Positions 44,001 through 55,683 of a stretch of DNA of 64,000 bases are shown in pieces. The notes under the pieces are model-generated. The model was not told the DNA's origin, did not search any database, and saw only the letters and a program-made list of their open reading frames with translations. Source of the DNA: Purshia tridentata (taxonomy: Eukaryota; Streptophyta; Magnoliopsida; Rosales; Rosaceae); NCBI GenBank assembly GCA_003254885.1, contig QANT01006504.1, positions 1-64,000 on the forward strand, written 5' to 3'. Each line of letters begins with the position of its first letter. Positions within the stretch are counted from its first letter, which is position 1. The translations under genes were made by a program, and so were the position numbers.

Positions 44001-46715
44001 TCGATCTAATTTCATTTCAATTGCACCAAAACGTGCCCGGTTGGCTGTAAAGACTTGAGGAAGCACTTTCTCTTGTTTGGATTAGCATTCTGGCCAAAAT
44101 GAACCACTTTAGATGTTACGAATACATGGAACATCATTTCAGAGCACATTGTGTACAATTTGGCTAAAGTTACACCAAAATGTGCTTGGTTGGCAAAAAG
44201 CACGTTCTCAAGCGTGGATTAACGTTCTAGCCCTCAAGAAGCACATTCCGTGTTAAGAAAGAACTAAAACATCATTTCGATGCATATTCAGTCTACTTTC
44301 GTAAGAATTGCATCAAAATGTGCTCGGTTGGCGAGAAAGGCATGAGGAAGCACTTTCTCATGTCTCGATTAGCGTGCCAGCCCAAAGAACCACTTTAGGT
44401 GTTAAGAATGCACGAAAGCATCATTTCGGTGCATACTCAGTCCAAATTCATCCAAATTGCACCAAAACTTTCTTGGTTGGCAAGAAAGACATGAGGAAGC
44501 ACTTTCTCATGTCTCGATATTAGCGTTCTAACCCTAAAGAACCGCTTTGTGTCTTAAAAATGCAGGAAAATGTCAATTCGGTGCACATTGAGTCCAATTT
44601 GATTAAAGTTACACCAAAACGTTCCTGGTTGGCAAAAAAGAAATGGGGATGCACTTTCTCATGTCTCGAATAGCGTTCAAGCCTCAAAGATCCACTTTAG
44701 GTGCTAAGAATGCACGAATACGTCATTCGGTGCACACTTGGTCCAAGTTGCACCAAAATGAGCTCGGTTCACAAGAACCACATGGGGAACCACTTTCTCA
44801 TGTTTGGATTAGCGTTCTAGCGCAAATGAACTAATTTAGGTGTTAAGAATGCACGCATATATCATTTCAGTGCAGATTGAGTCAAATTCGGCTAACATCG
44901 CCACAAAACGAGCTTGGTTGGCAAGAAATACATAGGAATGCACTTTATCTTGCTTGGATAAGCGTTCCAGCCTCAAAGAAGCACATTTCGTGTTAGGATA
45001 GAACAAAATTTTGTTTTCGGTGCATATTCAGTCTAACTTAGCCCAAATTGCACCAAAACGTTCCTGGTTGGCAAGAAAGAGATAAGGAAGCACTTTCTAA
45101 TGTCTCGATTATCGTGCTCGCCCTAAAACGTTATTAATGAATGAAAACGTCATTTTGGTGCACACTCGGTACAATTTGGTTAAAGTTGCACAAAAACGTT
45201 ATCGGTTGGCAAGAAAGACATGGGGAAGCAGTTTCTCATGCTTGGATTAGCATTCTATTCTAAAGACGCACATTTCATGTTTAGAAGTAACGAAACATCA
45301 TTTCAGTGCATACACAGTCCAATTTTGTGCAATTTCCACCAAAACGTGTCGGGTTGGCAAGAAAGATTTGGGGAAGCACTTTCTAATGCTTGGATTAGAG
45401 TTCTACCCCTCAATCTAATTTCGTTCAATTGCACCAATACATGCTCAGTTCGCAATAAAGACATGAGGAAACACGTTTTCTTGTTTGGATTAGTGTTCTA
45501 GCCCAAATGAACCACTTTAGGTGTTAAGAATGCACGAAAACACCAATTCGGTGCATACTCAGTCCAAATTCGTCGAAATTGGACCAAAATTTTCTTGGTT
45601 GGCAAGAAAGAAATGAGGAAGCACTTTCTCATGTCTCAATATTAGTGTGCTAACCCTAAAGAACCACTCTGGGTCTTAAGAATGTACGAAAACGTCATTT
45701 CGGTGCACACTGAGTCCAATTTGATTAAAGTTACACCAAAACGTTCCCGGTTGGTAAGAAGGACATGGGATGCACTTTCTCATGTCTCGATTAGCGTTCA
45801 AGCCCTAAAGATCCACTTTAGGAGCTAAGAAAGCATGAATACGTCATTTCAGTGCACACTTGGTCCAATTTGGTCAAAGTTGCTCCAAAATATGCTCGGT
45901 TGACAAGAACCACATGGGGAACCACTTTCTCACATCTGCATTAGCGTTCTAGCGTAAATAAACTGCTTTAGGTGTTAAGAATGGACGAATACATCATTTC
46001 AGTGCACATTGAGTCAAATTCGGCTAACATTGCAACAAAACATGCTCGGTTGACATAGGGATACACTTTCTCATTATTGGATTAGCGTTCCAGCCTCAAA
46101 GAAGCACATTTTGTGTAGGATAGAACAAAAATGTTTTTTCGGTGCATACTTAGCCTAACTTGGTCCAAATTACTCCAAAACATGCCCGGTTGGGCATAAA
46201 GAGACGACGAAGCACTCTCTAATGTCCTGATTAACGTGCTCGCCCTAAGGAACTGCTTTAGGTTTCAAGAATGAACGAAAACGTCATTTCTCTACACACT
46301 CAGTACAATTTGTTTATAGTTGCACCAAAACGTTATCGATTGGCGAGAAAGTCATGGGGAAGCAGTTTCTCATGCTTGGATTAGCATTCTAGCTGTAAAG
46401 AAGCACATTTCGTGTTTAGAAGTAACGCAAACATCATTTTGGTGCATATTGAGTCCAATTTCATGCAATTTCCACCAAAACGTGCCCGGTTTGCAAGAAA
46501 TATATGGGGAATTACTTTCTAATGCTTGGATTAGCATTCTACCCCTAAAGAAGCACATTTTTCTGTTATGAACGCATGAAAAAATCATTTCGATGCATAC
46601 TGAATCTAATTTCGTTTCAATTGCACCAAAACGTGCCCAGTTGGCAATAAAGACATGAGGAAGCACTTTCTCTTGTTTGGATTAGCGTTCTAGCCCAAAT
46701 GAACCATTTTAGGTG
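38069..46715 (+). repeat. Satellite block 2, ten-monomer higher-order repeat
   Basis: About 8.6 kb, close to 60 monomers of 138-152 bp. Ten types recur in fixed order, with signatures M1 AAATTCGTCCAAATTGC, M2 GATTAAAGTTACACC, M3 TTGACAAGAACCACATG, M4 GAGTCAAATTCGGCTAAC, M5 CTAACTTGGTCCAAATTGC, M6 CGTTATCGGTTGGCGAG, M7 GTGCAATTTCCACC, M8 GTTTCAATTGCACC, M9 GGCAAGAAGCACG, M10 CTACTTTCGTCAGAATTGC. One full period is 43131-44610. Shorter periods come from fused or skipped monomers (M2/M3 near 38155, M3/M4 near 39430, M9 to M2 near 41530, M8 to M1 near 45510). M1 is doubled near 42780-43060. All open frames inside are repeat by-products. Confidence 0.95.
43131..44610 (+). repeat. Reference higher-order unit of the satellite
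   Basis: A complete ten-monomer period of 1,480 bp. The shared box (GCACC or a variant) falls at 43131 (M2), 43271 (M3), 43421 (M4), 43571 (M5), 43722 (M6), 43872 (M7), 44023 (M8), 44172 (M9), 44310 (M10), 44459 (M1) and 44611 (next M2). Spacing is 138-152 bp; M9 is short because it lacks about 11 bases around GGCAAGAAGCACG. Confidence 0.93.
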
Positions 46716-47365
46716 GACATATCGTTAAAGAAAAGTGGGGTTAAAGAGAGATGTCTCCCTTCTCTCTAGTTTTCTGCCCTCATTCTCATTACCCAAGTCC
46801 AACCACCACCACCTGCAACTAAACCATGATACGACCTCCTAGCCACCTCTCTTTCCTCTTGAAATGTCCCCCTTCCTGTTTTCTCTCATTCCCCCCAACC
46901 CCCTGCCCAAAATACCTCAGAATGTACCTACCCATCCATAACAAACCTATCATCCGCTTTTAACTTTTAGGGTACTTCCTCTCCCCCTTTAGTTTTTTCT
47001 CCTTCTTTGGTTAAGGAGCATGCTGCCATTGGTATGTCTAGCCTTCAACCAAGTCAGTTTTTCTTGGGGATGGCTTAGGATGGTGAAAGTGCACCTACAA
47101 CCGGGGACCACCCTTGGGTACTAGTCTATTGGCGCCTCTTTTATTTTTTAGGGGCAGACTGTGTGGTGGTGCTCCAGCTAGGTTGCTATTAACTTCAAAG
47201 GGCTATCTTTAGCTTATTCCACCTCTGGTTCGAAGCTCCAGCCATGGTGGTGATGCTATGGGTGTTGGGACATCCTATTATCCAAGGGTTAATAATCTAT
47301 TGGATAATAGAGGTTTGGACAAGTCCTTGATGGTCACAAGCATTTAGCCCCCATGTCAACATCAC

Positions 47366-48859
47366 TTGTGTGCATTGGAGGGCGACATGGTCAGGTTTGT
47401 TGATAGGGGTCCTTTGTTTTTTGGTACTCCCAACACCCATCACATGGGTTTGGAGGACAAAACGATGAGTGCAAAAGGTACAGCTGCTGGCACTTCTCCC
47501 ATAGGCGTGCTGCTACTTTCCTCAAATGGTAAGCTTTTGGCTACCAGCTCTGATTTGGATAAGGCTTCTTCCCCTTCCCAGATTGTGTCACATGACACGG
47601 TTGACTTTAAAAATTCAAATGAGGAGAATGCCACTTGTCCAACGGATCAAACTATGCCTCATAAGATAATGAATTATAGCTAGGCTATCATTGGTGAGTG
47701 GGGAACTCCTCACGCGCCCATGCAACTTCAATTCCACCAACCTAGTGCTAATGGAGGTAGAAGGGTGGTGTCTCCACCCCCTGATGTGGCAGCTGAGGGT
47801 TGCAAAAATTAGGAAGATTCTTTGGTGGGCTATATGTTTGGGAAAAAGCTTCATTTTCATGTGGTTAAGAATTTTTCTCATAGGGTATGGGGCAATAAGG
47901 GGCTGGAGGAGGTTCTTGCAAATGATAATGGCTTCTTCTTCTTCAAGTTCTCCAAAGCTGATCCGTACTCTACCATTTTGGAGGCGGGTCCATCGCTATT
48001 TGCTGGGCAACCTTTATTCCTCAAGAGGTGACAACCAGGCCAAATTTTAACTAAGGATTCACATACTTTGGGCCAAATTCTACAATGTCCCCCATGAGTT
48101 CTTAACGGAGAGGGGGTTGAGCTATATCGCTATTGCTGTAGACAAGCCTCTTTATGCCAATAACCTCACCGAAACTTGCAAAAGAATTTCCTATGCTAGG
48201 GTGTGTGTGGAGATTGATGCTAGTTTGGAGTTAATTGATTCGTTTGATTTAATTGTGAAGGAAGACACTTCCTTTGAGATTAAGGTGGACTACCAATGGA
48301 AACCTAAGATATGTAGTCTTTGCAATTCTTTTGGTCATTTTACGGACAGCTGCACTATGGGCCAGAAACCATTGGTTTGGGTTAAGAAGAAGGCTAGTGA
48401 TGCCTCTCCACCTATCATTGATACCTTAGGTGCTTTTTCTAGGGAGAGTACTGTTCCTGTTGGTAATAATAAGGAGAAAGTGGATAAAGGGACTAAGGGT
48501 TGGACCACAATTACCAACCCTATTGAAGTGATTGCTGCTGTTCGAAATTTCAGGGGTGAGAGTAGAGATCTTTTGTAGTTAATTGGGAGAGTGAGCCCTC
48601 TTCCGCAGCCCCAAAGGTTACCTCCTCTAATCCCTTCCAATTTCTTGATGGAGAGATGGAGGTGGATAGCGATTTGGAGCCAAGCACGGCCTCCCCGGAT
48701 TTGTCCTTATGGCCGACCAAGTTGTTAGGGAAACACATTGATGGAGTTCCTTTTGTGGCTGCTACTTCCTCGAGCAAGAAAAAGCACAAGAAACACAAGA
48801 AGAAATCGGGTAAGAAGGGCAAGACTAGCCCCGGCGCTACTACAAACCTGCCACCATGA
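47366..48859 (+). pseudogene. LINE ORF1 (RNA-binding, CCHC knuckle)
   Basis: ORF1 of plant L1 elements binds the element RNA. A frame from 47366 (MCALEGDMVRFVDRGPLFFG) is followed, past in-frame stops at 47681 and about 47810, by a DUF4283-like region (SLVGYMFGKKLHFHVVKNF, 47811-48031). The frame changes, and 48117-48578 carries the end of that domain (YARVCVEIDASLELIDSFDL) and the knuckle CSLCNSFGHFTDSC at about 48321-48362. The first frame returns at 48656-48859 with a Lys-rich tail (SSKKKHKKHKKKSGKKGK). Its TGA (48857-48859) overlaps the ORF2 ATG (48856-48858) as ATGA. The two ORFs were therefore directly coupled in the ancestor. Confidence 0.8.
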
Positions 48860-49651
48860 TCAAGTTTGCTTGTTGGAACATAAGGGGGCTTAATTCAATC
48901 TCCAAACAAGCTGAAGTTAGGAATTTTGTGCGCGATAATAAGCTCTCTCTTATTGGCATTGTTGAGACTAGGGTCCAGATGCAATAAGGTGTTTGTCTCT
49001 AACTCTACTTTTAATAATAATTGGATTGTGGAGGATAATTTTAATTCCCTTGATCGTGGTAGAATTTGGGTGGCTTGGAACCCAAGCATCTTTCATCTTG
49101 TTAAACTTGAGGAATCCGATCAGTTTATCAATTATCAGGTTCATCATATTGAGTGTAATTTTGAGTTTTATGCTACCTTTTTTTATGGCTCTAATGATGG
49201 TGGGCATCGCAAGGAGTTGTGGAGGAGCTTAGGCAAGTCTTACGCTTATTTTGGGGGCATGTCGTGAGTCATGCTAGGGGACTTTAATGTGGCTCGTAAT
49301 TCCTTTGAGATCAAGGGGGGCTCTAATAGGGTTATCAACGTTATAGTTGAGTTTCAAAATTGCATTAAGAATGTGGAAGTGGATGACCTTCACTATACCG
49401 GGGCTCTTTGTACTTGGGATGATAAAAGAGACGCTCTGGATTGTGTTTCCAAAAAGCTTGATAGGGTTATGGTTAATGAAGCATGGATTTCAAAGTTTGT
49501 TAACTCCGGGGCTAATTTTCCCCTTCCGAGCATATCCGATCATTGCCCTTGTGTAGTTAGCATGGGGATCTCTCCCCAAGCTTGGAAATGCCCTTTCAAG
49601 TTCTTTAATTTCATGGCTAGTCTGGAGGACTTCATCCCCCTTGTTGTGTGA
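48856..49651 (+). pseudogene. LINE ORF2, AP endonuclease domain
   Basis: Endonuclease that nicks target DNA. It starts MIKFACWNIRGLNSISKQAE at 48856 (43 codons, stop at 48985). After a frame change it continues at 48990-49651 with VFVSNSTFNNNWIVEDNFN, the FYGSN segment, one stop at 49265, then GDFNVARN at about 49274, DRVMVNEAW, and the catalytic SDHCP at about 49540. The motifs CWNIRGLN, GDFN and SDH identify the APE fold. The ATG overlaps the end of ORF1. Confidence 0.85.
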
Positions 49652-50123
49652 TGTTGGAACACCTCTATTGTTGTCTCTCATCAGTTCCGGGTCTCAAGGA
49701 AGCTCAAACTCATCAAGGCTAAATTGAAGAAGCTAAACAAGAACATAGTTGGCAATGTCGCTCTTAATACGACGACTGCAAAGGAAAAGTTGGCTGAATT
49801 GTCAGAAGGGTTTGGTTATCAATCCGTGTGATCCTACTCTAAGGTTCGAGGAAAAAGCCTTGGTTAAGGAGTATGTTAAGGCTCTTGAGGTGGAGGAGTC
49901 CTTTAATAAGCAAAAATTCTGAATCCAATAGTTAAAAGAGGGAGATAGGAGCTCGTCTTTCTTCTTCAAATCTACTATAGGGAGAAGAAATATTAATAGA
50001 ATCTCTTCTCTTCTCCGTGAGGATGGTTTTAAAGTTGAGGGGGTTGAAAACATCAAAAATGAGGTGGAGAAGTTCTATCAAGACTGATGGACTGCTCCTA
50101 ACTCCCTTAGAAGTGATATCAGC

Positions 50124-51631
50124 TTGAGAGTGAGGGGCATAGTGTCTAATGCTATTTCAGATGACCAGGCTACCTTGCTTGGTCAAGTTGTTTCTTCGGC
50201 TAAAATCAAAGAGGCTTGCTTCTCCATGAATCCAAACAAAGCTCCTGGACTCGATGATTTCAATGGCCATTTTTTCCATGCTACTTGGCACATTACTGGG
50301 GAGGAAATTATTGAGGCTATCAAGGAATTCTTTTCCACGGGGCAGTTGCTTAGAGATTGCAATGCTACTTTGGTCTCTCTCATGCCTAAGGTGCCCAATG
50401 CCACTAAGCTTAGTGATTTTCGGCCTATTTCTTGCTGCAATACTCTTTAAAAGATTATTTCTAAGGTTATGGCCAATAGGATCAAAGTGGTGCTGGCCTC
50501 TATTATTAGCCCTTCCCAAACGGCCTTTGTGGGGGGTCGTAGAATTGGTGATAACATTATTTTGGGGCAGGAGTTGTTCCATGACTATCACAAGAATGGG
50601 AAGACTCCTAAGTGTGTGCTTAAAGTTGATATTATGAAAGCTTATGATATGGTGGATTGGAACTTTATTATCCACAACCTTGCTGCCCTTAATTTCCCAG
50701 GTATTATGATCAAATGGATCAAGGCTTGCATCTCTACTCCGAAATTCTTTATTTGTGTTAATGGTGAATTGGCAGGGTTCTTTCCTAGCTCTCGTGGTCT
50801 TCGTCAAGGTGATCCCTTATCCCCTTATCTCTTTGTCATTGCCATGGAAGTCCTATCGCAGTTGGTGGCCTACAAGACTAGCCATAATCAAATTTTCAAA
50901 TATCATTAGAAAATGTGAAAAAGTGAAGCTCACTCACTTGTGTTTTGCGGATGACCTTATATTGCTTTGTCGGGGTGATCTCCCCTCAATTCTCACTCTC
51001 AAGGAGGCTTTGAATAAGTTAAATGAGATTTTGGGTCTTAAGGCTAACCCTCAAAAGAGTAATATTTTCACTTATGGGGTTCCATTGAATATGCAACTCA
51101 TGATGGAAGAGTGCCTAAATTTTAAGATGGGCAGCCTCGCCATTAGGTACCTTGGAATACCTATCATTTCTTCGAAGCTAAGGATTAGAGATTGCATCAA
51201 GCTTGTTGATAACGTGGCTGGGCGCATTAATTCTTGGAGGAATAAATTCCTCTCCTATGCGGGAAGACTTCAACTTATTATTTCAGTGTTATCAAGTATG
51301 CATATTTTCTAGTCAAGCCACATTATGCTTCCCAAAAAGGTCCTTCTTAAGGTTGAACAAAAGCTTCGATCCTTCCTTTGGTCTGGTAGGGAGGATAAGC
51401 TTCGGGGAGCAAAGGTGAAGTGGGTTGATATTTGTATGCTGAAAGATGAGGGGGGTCCTGGTTTTAAGTCTCTTCCCATTTGGAACAAGTCCCTTATGAT
51501 GAGACACTTATGGCAGCATATTTCGGGAGTGGATAACATTTGGATTAGGTGGATACATGTCTACCACCTCAAAGGAAGTAATATTTGGGAGGTAAATCCT
51601 CCTCAAATCTGCTCTTGGAATTAGAGGAAGA
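50124..51631 (+). pseudogene. LINE ORF2, reverse transcriptase domain
   Basis: L1 reverse transcriptase. Motifs in order are NPNKAPGLDDFNGHFF (50230-50277), LRDCNATLVSLMPKV, FRPISCCNTL with a stop at 50448, KVMANRIKVVLASIISPSQT with AFVGGRRIGDN, LKVDIMKAYDMVDWNFI, GLRQGDPLSPYLFVIAMEVL, then a frame change near 50900 and the catalytic CFADDLILLC at 50941. After it come LKANPQKSNIFTYG, IRYLGIPI and WRNKFLSYAGRLQLI. A stop at about 51310 is followed by KLRSFLWSG at about 51352. The coding sequence is cut near 51632 by an insertion. 49652-50123 is the weakly conserved segment between endonuclease and polymerase. Confidence 0.9.
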
Positions 51632-54054
51632 TTCAGCATTCTCCTCTTTCCGACCAGTTCTCGGCTGCCACTGTGTTGACCCAGCCCCGTCGACCCTCCT
51701 CCAGCCTTCTCTCCTCTCTCCCGAGCTCTCTTCCTCCTCCCTAGGTGAGAGTGTTGCTGCTACCACCAAGCCCAACCCAACTCTGGCGACACCAGACGAT
51801 GGGACCAGCCGAGAACCACTCCCCAGCCGCCGACCGTCCTTCCCCGAGCTCCCCCATGCTGGCCAGCCACCTTCTAGTAGGAAGTCACGTCGGAAAACAC
51901 CAGGCCCGTTGCCACTTTGCTCGTCGATTCTGGTTGCTTCCGGCCTTCATTTGCCTTGATTTTAGGTGGGTTTTCTTCCTCTTTTCATGGTCTTCCTTTC
52001 CCCTATTGTTTCGTAGTGTAATTTGGAGGGTTTGCATAGAATTGAATTTTGGGGATTTGAGGCCATTTCGAATTTAGCTTGGGTTTTTGAAATTAATTTG
52101 AATTGTGAGGTGTTTTGGACAACTTTCACCATTTGGAACCTTTAATTTTGGTTTAGAGTGAGAAATTTAAAGAAATTTTGAGAATTTGGAAGTTGGGAAT
52201 TTGGGGGCTTATGCCCATTTCGTGATTTTTAGAAATCTAAGTTATTCTTGGTGGTTTGATTGCATTTGTGAGTGATTTTCCCCCTTAGGAACCATTAATT
52301 GATGTTTAGAATAGTTAAATGAAGAAATTTGGAGAAATGGTGATTTTGAATTGGAATTGTCACTTTGATTGGTGTTGAGAATGGAGAGAAAACTTTTAGC
52401 CGCTGACCCTTGATTTTTAAAGTGAAATTTAGAGGCCAATTAAGTGGGCTTTAACCTTGGATTAATTGGAAGTGGTTTGGGTCAACAAAGCCTCACTTTA
52501 ATTGATTTTGGGAACTTTTGGATGCCAAAACAATTCTTAGACGAACCCCGTTGTGGTTGGTGGTGAATAGGATTTAATCGAATATATTTGACGAGTAATA
52601 AAGTTGGTGTTGTTGGATTTCGTGACGGAAGTGAATTAAAATAGAATTGGGTATATGGGCTTTAAGAGAAATTAGAGATTTTAACCGTAAGAAGTTAAAG
52701 AGTTGGGGCTTAGTTACATACGTTTAAATTATCATTGAGTCGAGCCTAATTTCAAATTTTATCCCTCAGATTGTAGGCGACAATCCCGAAGCTCAAGATG
52801 ATTCAACGGAGGATCAAAGCTAGATACGTCACTGTGAGTAGACTTTGATTTTATTAAAGTTTATTGAATTTTAAATGTGATTCCTATTTTGACCTAGTTG
52901 TGAATTTTTTATTATTGAAATTGATTTTGGGAATTTATTTATTCTTAAATAAGTTTTAACGATCGATTTTACTTATCAGTATATGGTAACTATCGGCTCT
53001 TTGGGGAAATGATTTGATTTCTAAGTTTCGAGTTTTGATTATTAATTTTCTCGTCTAATCTAAAAAGGTTTTGAATTGATTTATGTGGTTTGGAGTGAAA
53101 TTTTATGGGTTGGTATTGTTTTCAAGCACCTTGTTGGTATCCAGTTCAGCATATCAGTTCAGATAGGTCTTTGGGACCCATCACGACACACACGTAGGCT
53201 TTGGGCCTTGTGCCGGGATGCCTTGCCCTTGGGAGTGACCCTGCATGCACGTATGGCAGTTATTGGGCCTGCATGTGTATGATAGACTACGACTCCGTAC
53301 ATGTTTTGTGGGCCCTGCGCATGTACGGCAGGTTCGCTGGATATTGGACTGGGTGAGAGTTTTCTTTTTCATATCAGTTTACAAAGATAATTCTTGATTG
53401 ATATAGATTATAGTTCTTATTTAATATTTTAGGAGCTTGACCAGTTATATTTATTCATGTATCAGAGATTTCAGAATGGATTTTCAGATGCCGTTTTACA
53501 TGTACTTAATGGTGAATTTTATGAAATGTTTTAAAACTGGGGGATTTCAAGGTGATTGTGAGGTCTTAGAGAAAGATCGATTTTAAAGGATTTGAAATGG
53601 TTAAGTTGTTTTTAAACTTTTATCCTTATTTTTGGTCCACTCACTGAGATTTTCTCACGTTTGTTTTATTTTCTTATTTTGTTAAACTTTTCCCCCAGGT
53701 ATAAGGGATCGTTGAGGTCAGACCACATCACGCCGAGGCAGAAGCTCTTTATTTTAAGTTTATTTCCCCAAGGTGGTTTTTATTTTTGCGGTAAACTCAA
53801 TTTAGACTTGCTCTGAGAAACCTATATTGGATTTGAGTTTTGTGGTTTTGTTGAGATCTTGAATTTGGTCGGAGAACTCCTTGGTTATGATAGAGGTGCT
53901 GTTGTAATTAGAATTGCTTTCCCAGGTCGTATTAAAAAGAGTTAGTCCAATTTTAAGGGAGGTTTTGCTGAATTTTTGGTAGGACTTTCCTTGACATTGG
54001 ATTCCCGCAGGATCACTCCGAGTTCCAGGGTGCAATTCGGGGTCGATCCTGTCA
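51632..54054 (+). mobile_element. LTR-like non-coding sequence nested in the LINE
   Basis: About 2.4 kb splits the LINE ORF2. It has a CT-rich, Pro/Ser-rich leader (51640-51950), a long AT-rich stretch, a block with TTTGGGACCCATCACGACAC (53171-53190) nearly identical to one at 57354, and an end GGTCGATCCTGTCA at 54054 like the end of 60826-62469 (GACGGTCCTGTCA). I therefore group it with the two solo-LTR-like elements to the right. The left border is uncertain and a full LTR start is not seen. Open frames of 110-124 codons at 51585-52077 are compositional and not recognised. Fossil and incomplete; no target duplication found. Confidence 0.5.
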
Positions 54055-54990
54055 AATAACTTCTGTTTGGGGGGATAGAATTATTTATGAATCTGGGCTT
54101 CTTCCGAACTCTAAGGTTAGCGTCATTATGTGTGGATACCAATGGAATTGGTTGGTGGCTAACTCCCCGGATCTGATTGAGTGTAGGCAAAGCATGCCCC
54201 CTTATAACCCCAACCTGAAATGGAGGATGTTATCTGGTGGCTTCCCTCCCCTTCAGGCCATTACACTGCTGCCTCCACTTGGGAGCATTTAAGAGAGTGC
54301 AACCCCAAGGTTCCTTGGTTTAGAATGGTTTGGTTCAGCCACAACATTCCGCGTATAAGCTTCATTCTTTAGTTGGCAATCCGAGAAAGATTGGCTATCG
54401 CTGATCGCATGGTGACTTACAATTAAGATATTGATCCTCTTTGTGTGCTTTGCAAGTCTCATATGGAATCTCATTCCCATCTCTTCTTTGAGTGTCTGTT
54501 CAGCCTCTCCATTTGGTTTCGGCTCTTGGCTAAATGTGGCACCTCGGTTTCCCATCATGTTTGGCCTTTCATGGTTTCTAGGCTGGCTGCTATGTTGAAA
54601 GGGAAGCACACTATGACCACTATTAAGAAGCTTCGCTGGGCAGTGGCTACTTACTCTATTTGGAGGGAAAGAAACAATCGTATTTTCAAAGGGGAAGCTA
54701 TGAATTCAACTGCCCTTTTCAACCTGATTGTTAACTCCATCAAGGGTAGACTATTTGCTATCTCGTCCTCCTTGTCTATCATCCCCCGGGATTGGCAACT
54801 CGAAGAGTAGTGGTCTAATTGTGGTTCCCCTTACCCTAAGTTTTATTTAGTTCCCGCCTAGTGGGCTGGATGCCCGTAGGCTAGGTTGTTGTTTTCTTCT
54901 TGTTTTTTTTTGGCCTTTTATGGCTTTGTTTTCGTGGGGTATGCCCCTTGTATTTGTATTTCCTCTTTCTTTTATTACAATTTATTTACC
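54055..54990 (+). pseudogene. LINE ORF2 C-terminus (zf-RVT) and 3' UTR
   Basis: Resumes after the nested sequence with SVWGDRIIYESGLLPNSKV-like coding and IMCGYQWNWLVANSPDLIE. The zf-RVT region follows (PLCVLCKSHMESHSHLFFEC at about 54430-54500), then IKKLRWAVATYSIWRERNNR and the end of ORF2 at 54810. Frame changes lie near 54240-54360. About 180 bases of 3' UTR precede the poly(A) tail. Roughly 100 bases of ORF2 around the insertion are not recognised and may have been lost. Confidence 0.8.
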
Positions 54991-55006
54991 AAAAAAAAAA
55001 AAAAAA
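54991..55006 (+). other. LINE poly(A) tail
   Basis: Sixteen consecutive A between the LINE 3' UTR (TTTATTTACC) and satellite (CTTTAGGTGTTAAG). This fixes the LINE's orientation and 3' border. Confidence 0.92.
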
Positions 55007-55683
55007 CTTTAGGTGTTAAGAATGCATGGAAAATCATTTCGGTACACACTGTGTACAATTTGGTTAAAGTTGCACCAAAACGTGCACGGTTGGCAAGAAG
55101 CACATTCCCATGCTTGGATTAACGTTCTAGCCCTCAAGAAGCACATTCCATGTTAAGAAAGAACTAAAACGTCATTTCGGTGCATACTCAGTCTACTTTC
55201 GTCAAAATTGCATCAAAACATACCCGGTCGACAAAAAAGGCATAAGGAAGCACTTTCTCATGTCTCGATTAGCGTGCTAGTCCTAAAGAACCACTTTAGG
55301 TTTTAAGAATGCACGAAAACATCATTTCGGTGCATACTCAGTCCAAATTTGTCCAAATTGCACCAAAACTTTCTTAGTTGGCAAGAAAGACATAAGGAAG
55401 CACTTTCTCATGTCTCGATATTAGCGTGCTAACCCTAAAGAATCGCTTTAGGTCTTAAGAATGCACGAAAACGTCATTTCGATGCACACTGAGCCCAATT
55501 TGATTAAAGTTACACCAAAACGTTCCTAGTTGGCAAAAAAGACATAGGGATGCACTTTCTCATGTCTCGATTAGTGTTCAAGCCCTAAAGATCCACTTTA
55601 GGTGCTAAGAATGCGCGAATACGTCATTTTGGTGCACATTTGGTCCAATTTGGTTAAAGTTACACCAAAACGTGCTCGGTTGA
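55007..55683 (+). repeat. Satellite block 3
   Basis: Order is M9 (GTGTACAATTTGG), M10, M1, M2 and the first half of M3, continuing in phase from block 2 across the LINE. It stops at CTCGGTTGA, whose last five bases GTTGA are the left copy of the next element's target duplication. Confidence 0.93.

Larger units (their letters stand above)
46716..55006 (+). mobile_element. L1-type LINE, nearly full length, interrupted
   Basis: Plant L1 retrotransposon inserted on the plus strand into satellite. It has a 5' region, an ORF1 with a CCHC knuckle (about 47366-48859), an ORF2 with AP endonuclease, reverse transcriptase and a C-terminal zf-RVT region (48856-54810), and a 16-base poly(A) tail (54991-55006). 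TTTAGGTG at 46708-46715 and 55008-55015 is the target duplication (at least 8 bp), in satellite sequence. Leaving out the nested insertion (about 51632-54054) the LINE is about 5.9 kb. Stops and frame changes in both ORFs show that it is dead. The satellite passes from M8 to M9 across it in phase. Confidence 0.92.

Noticed and set aside
38069-46715. CRISPR-like regular repeats.
   Set aside because: The repeats are ~150 bp with no unique spacers, in a plant nuclear context; this is satellite DNA.
51585-52077. 124- and 110-codon Pro/Ser-rich frames as a host exon.
   Set aside because: They straddle the border of the LINE and the nested sequence and are compositional; no domain recognised.
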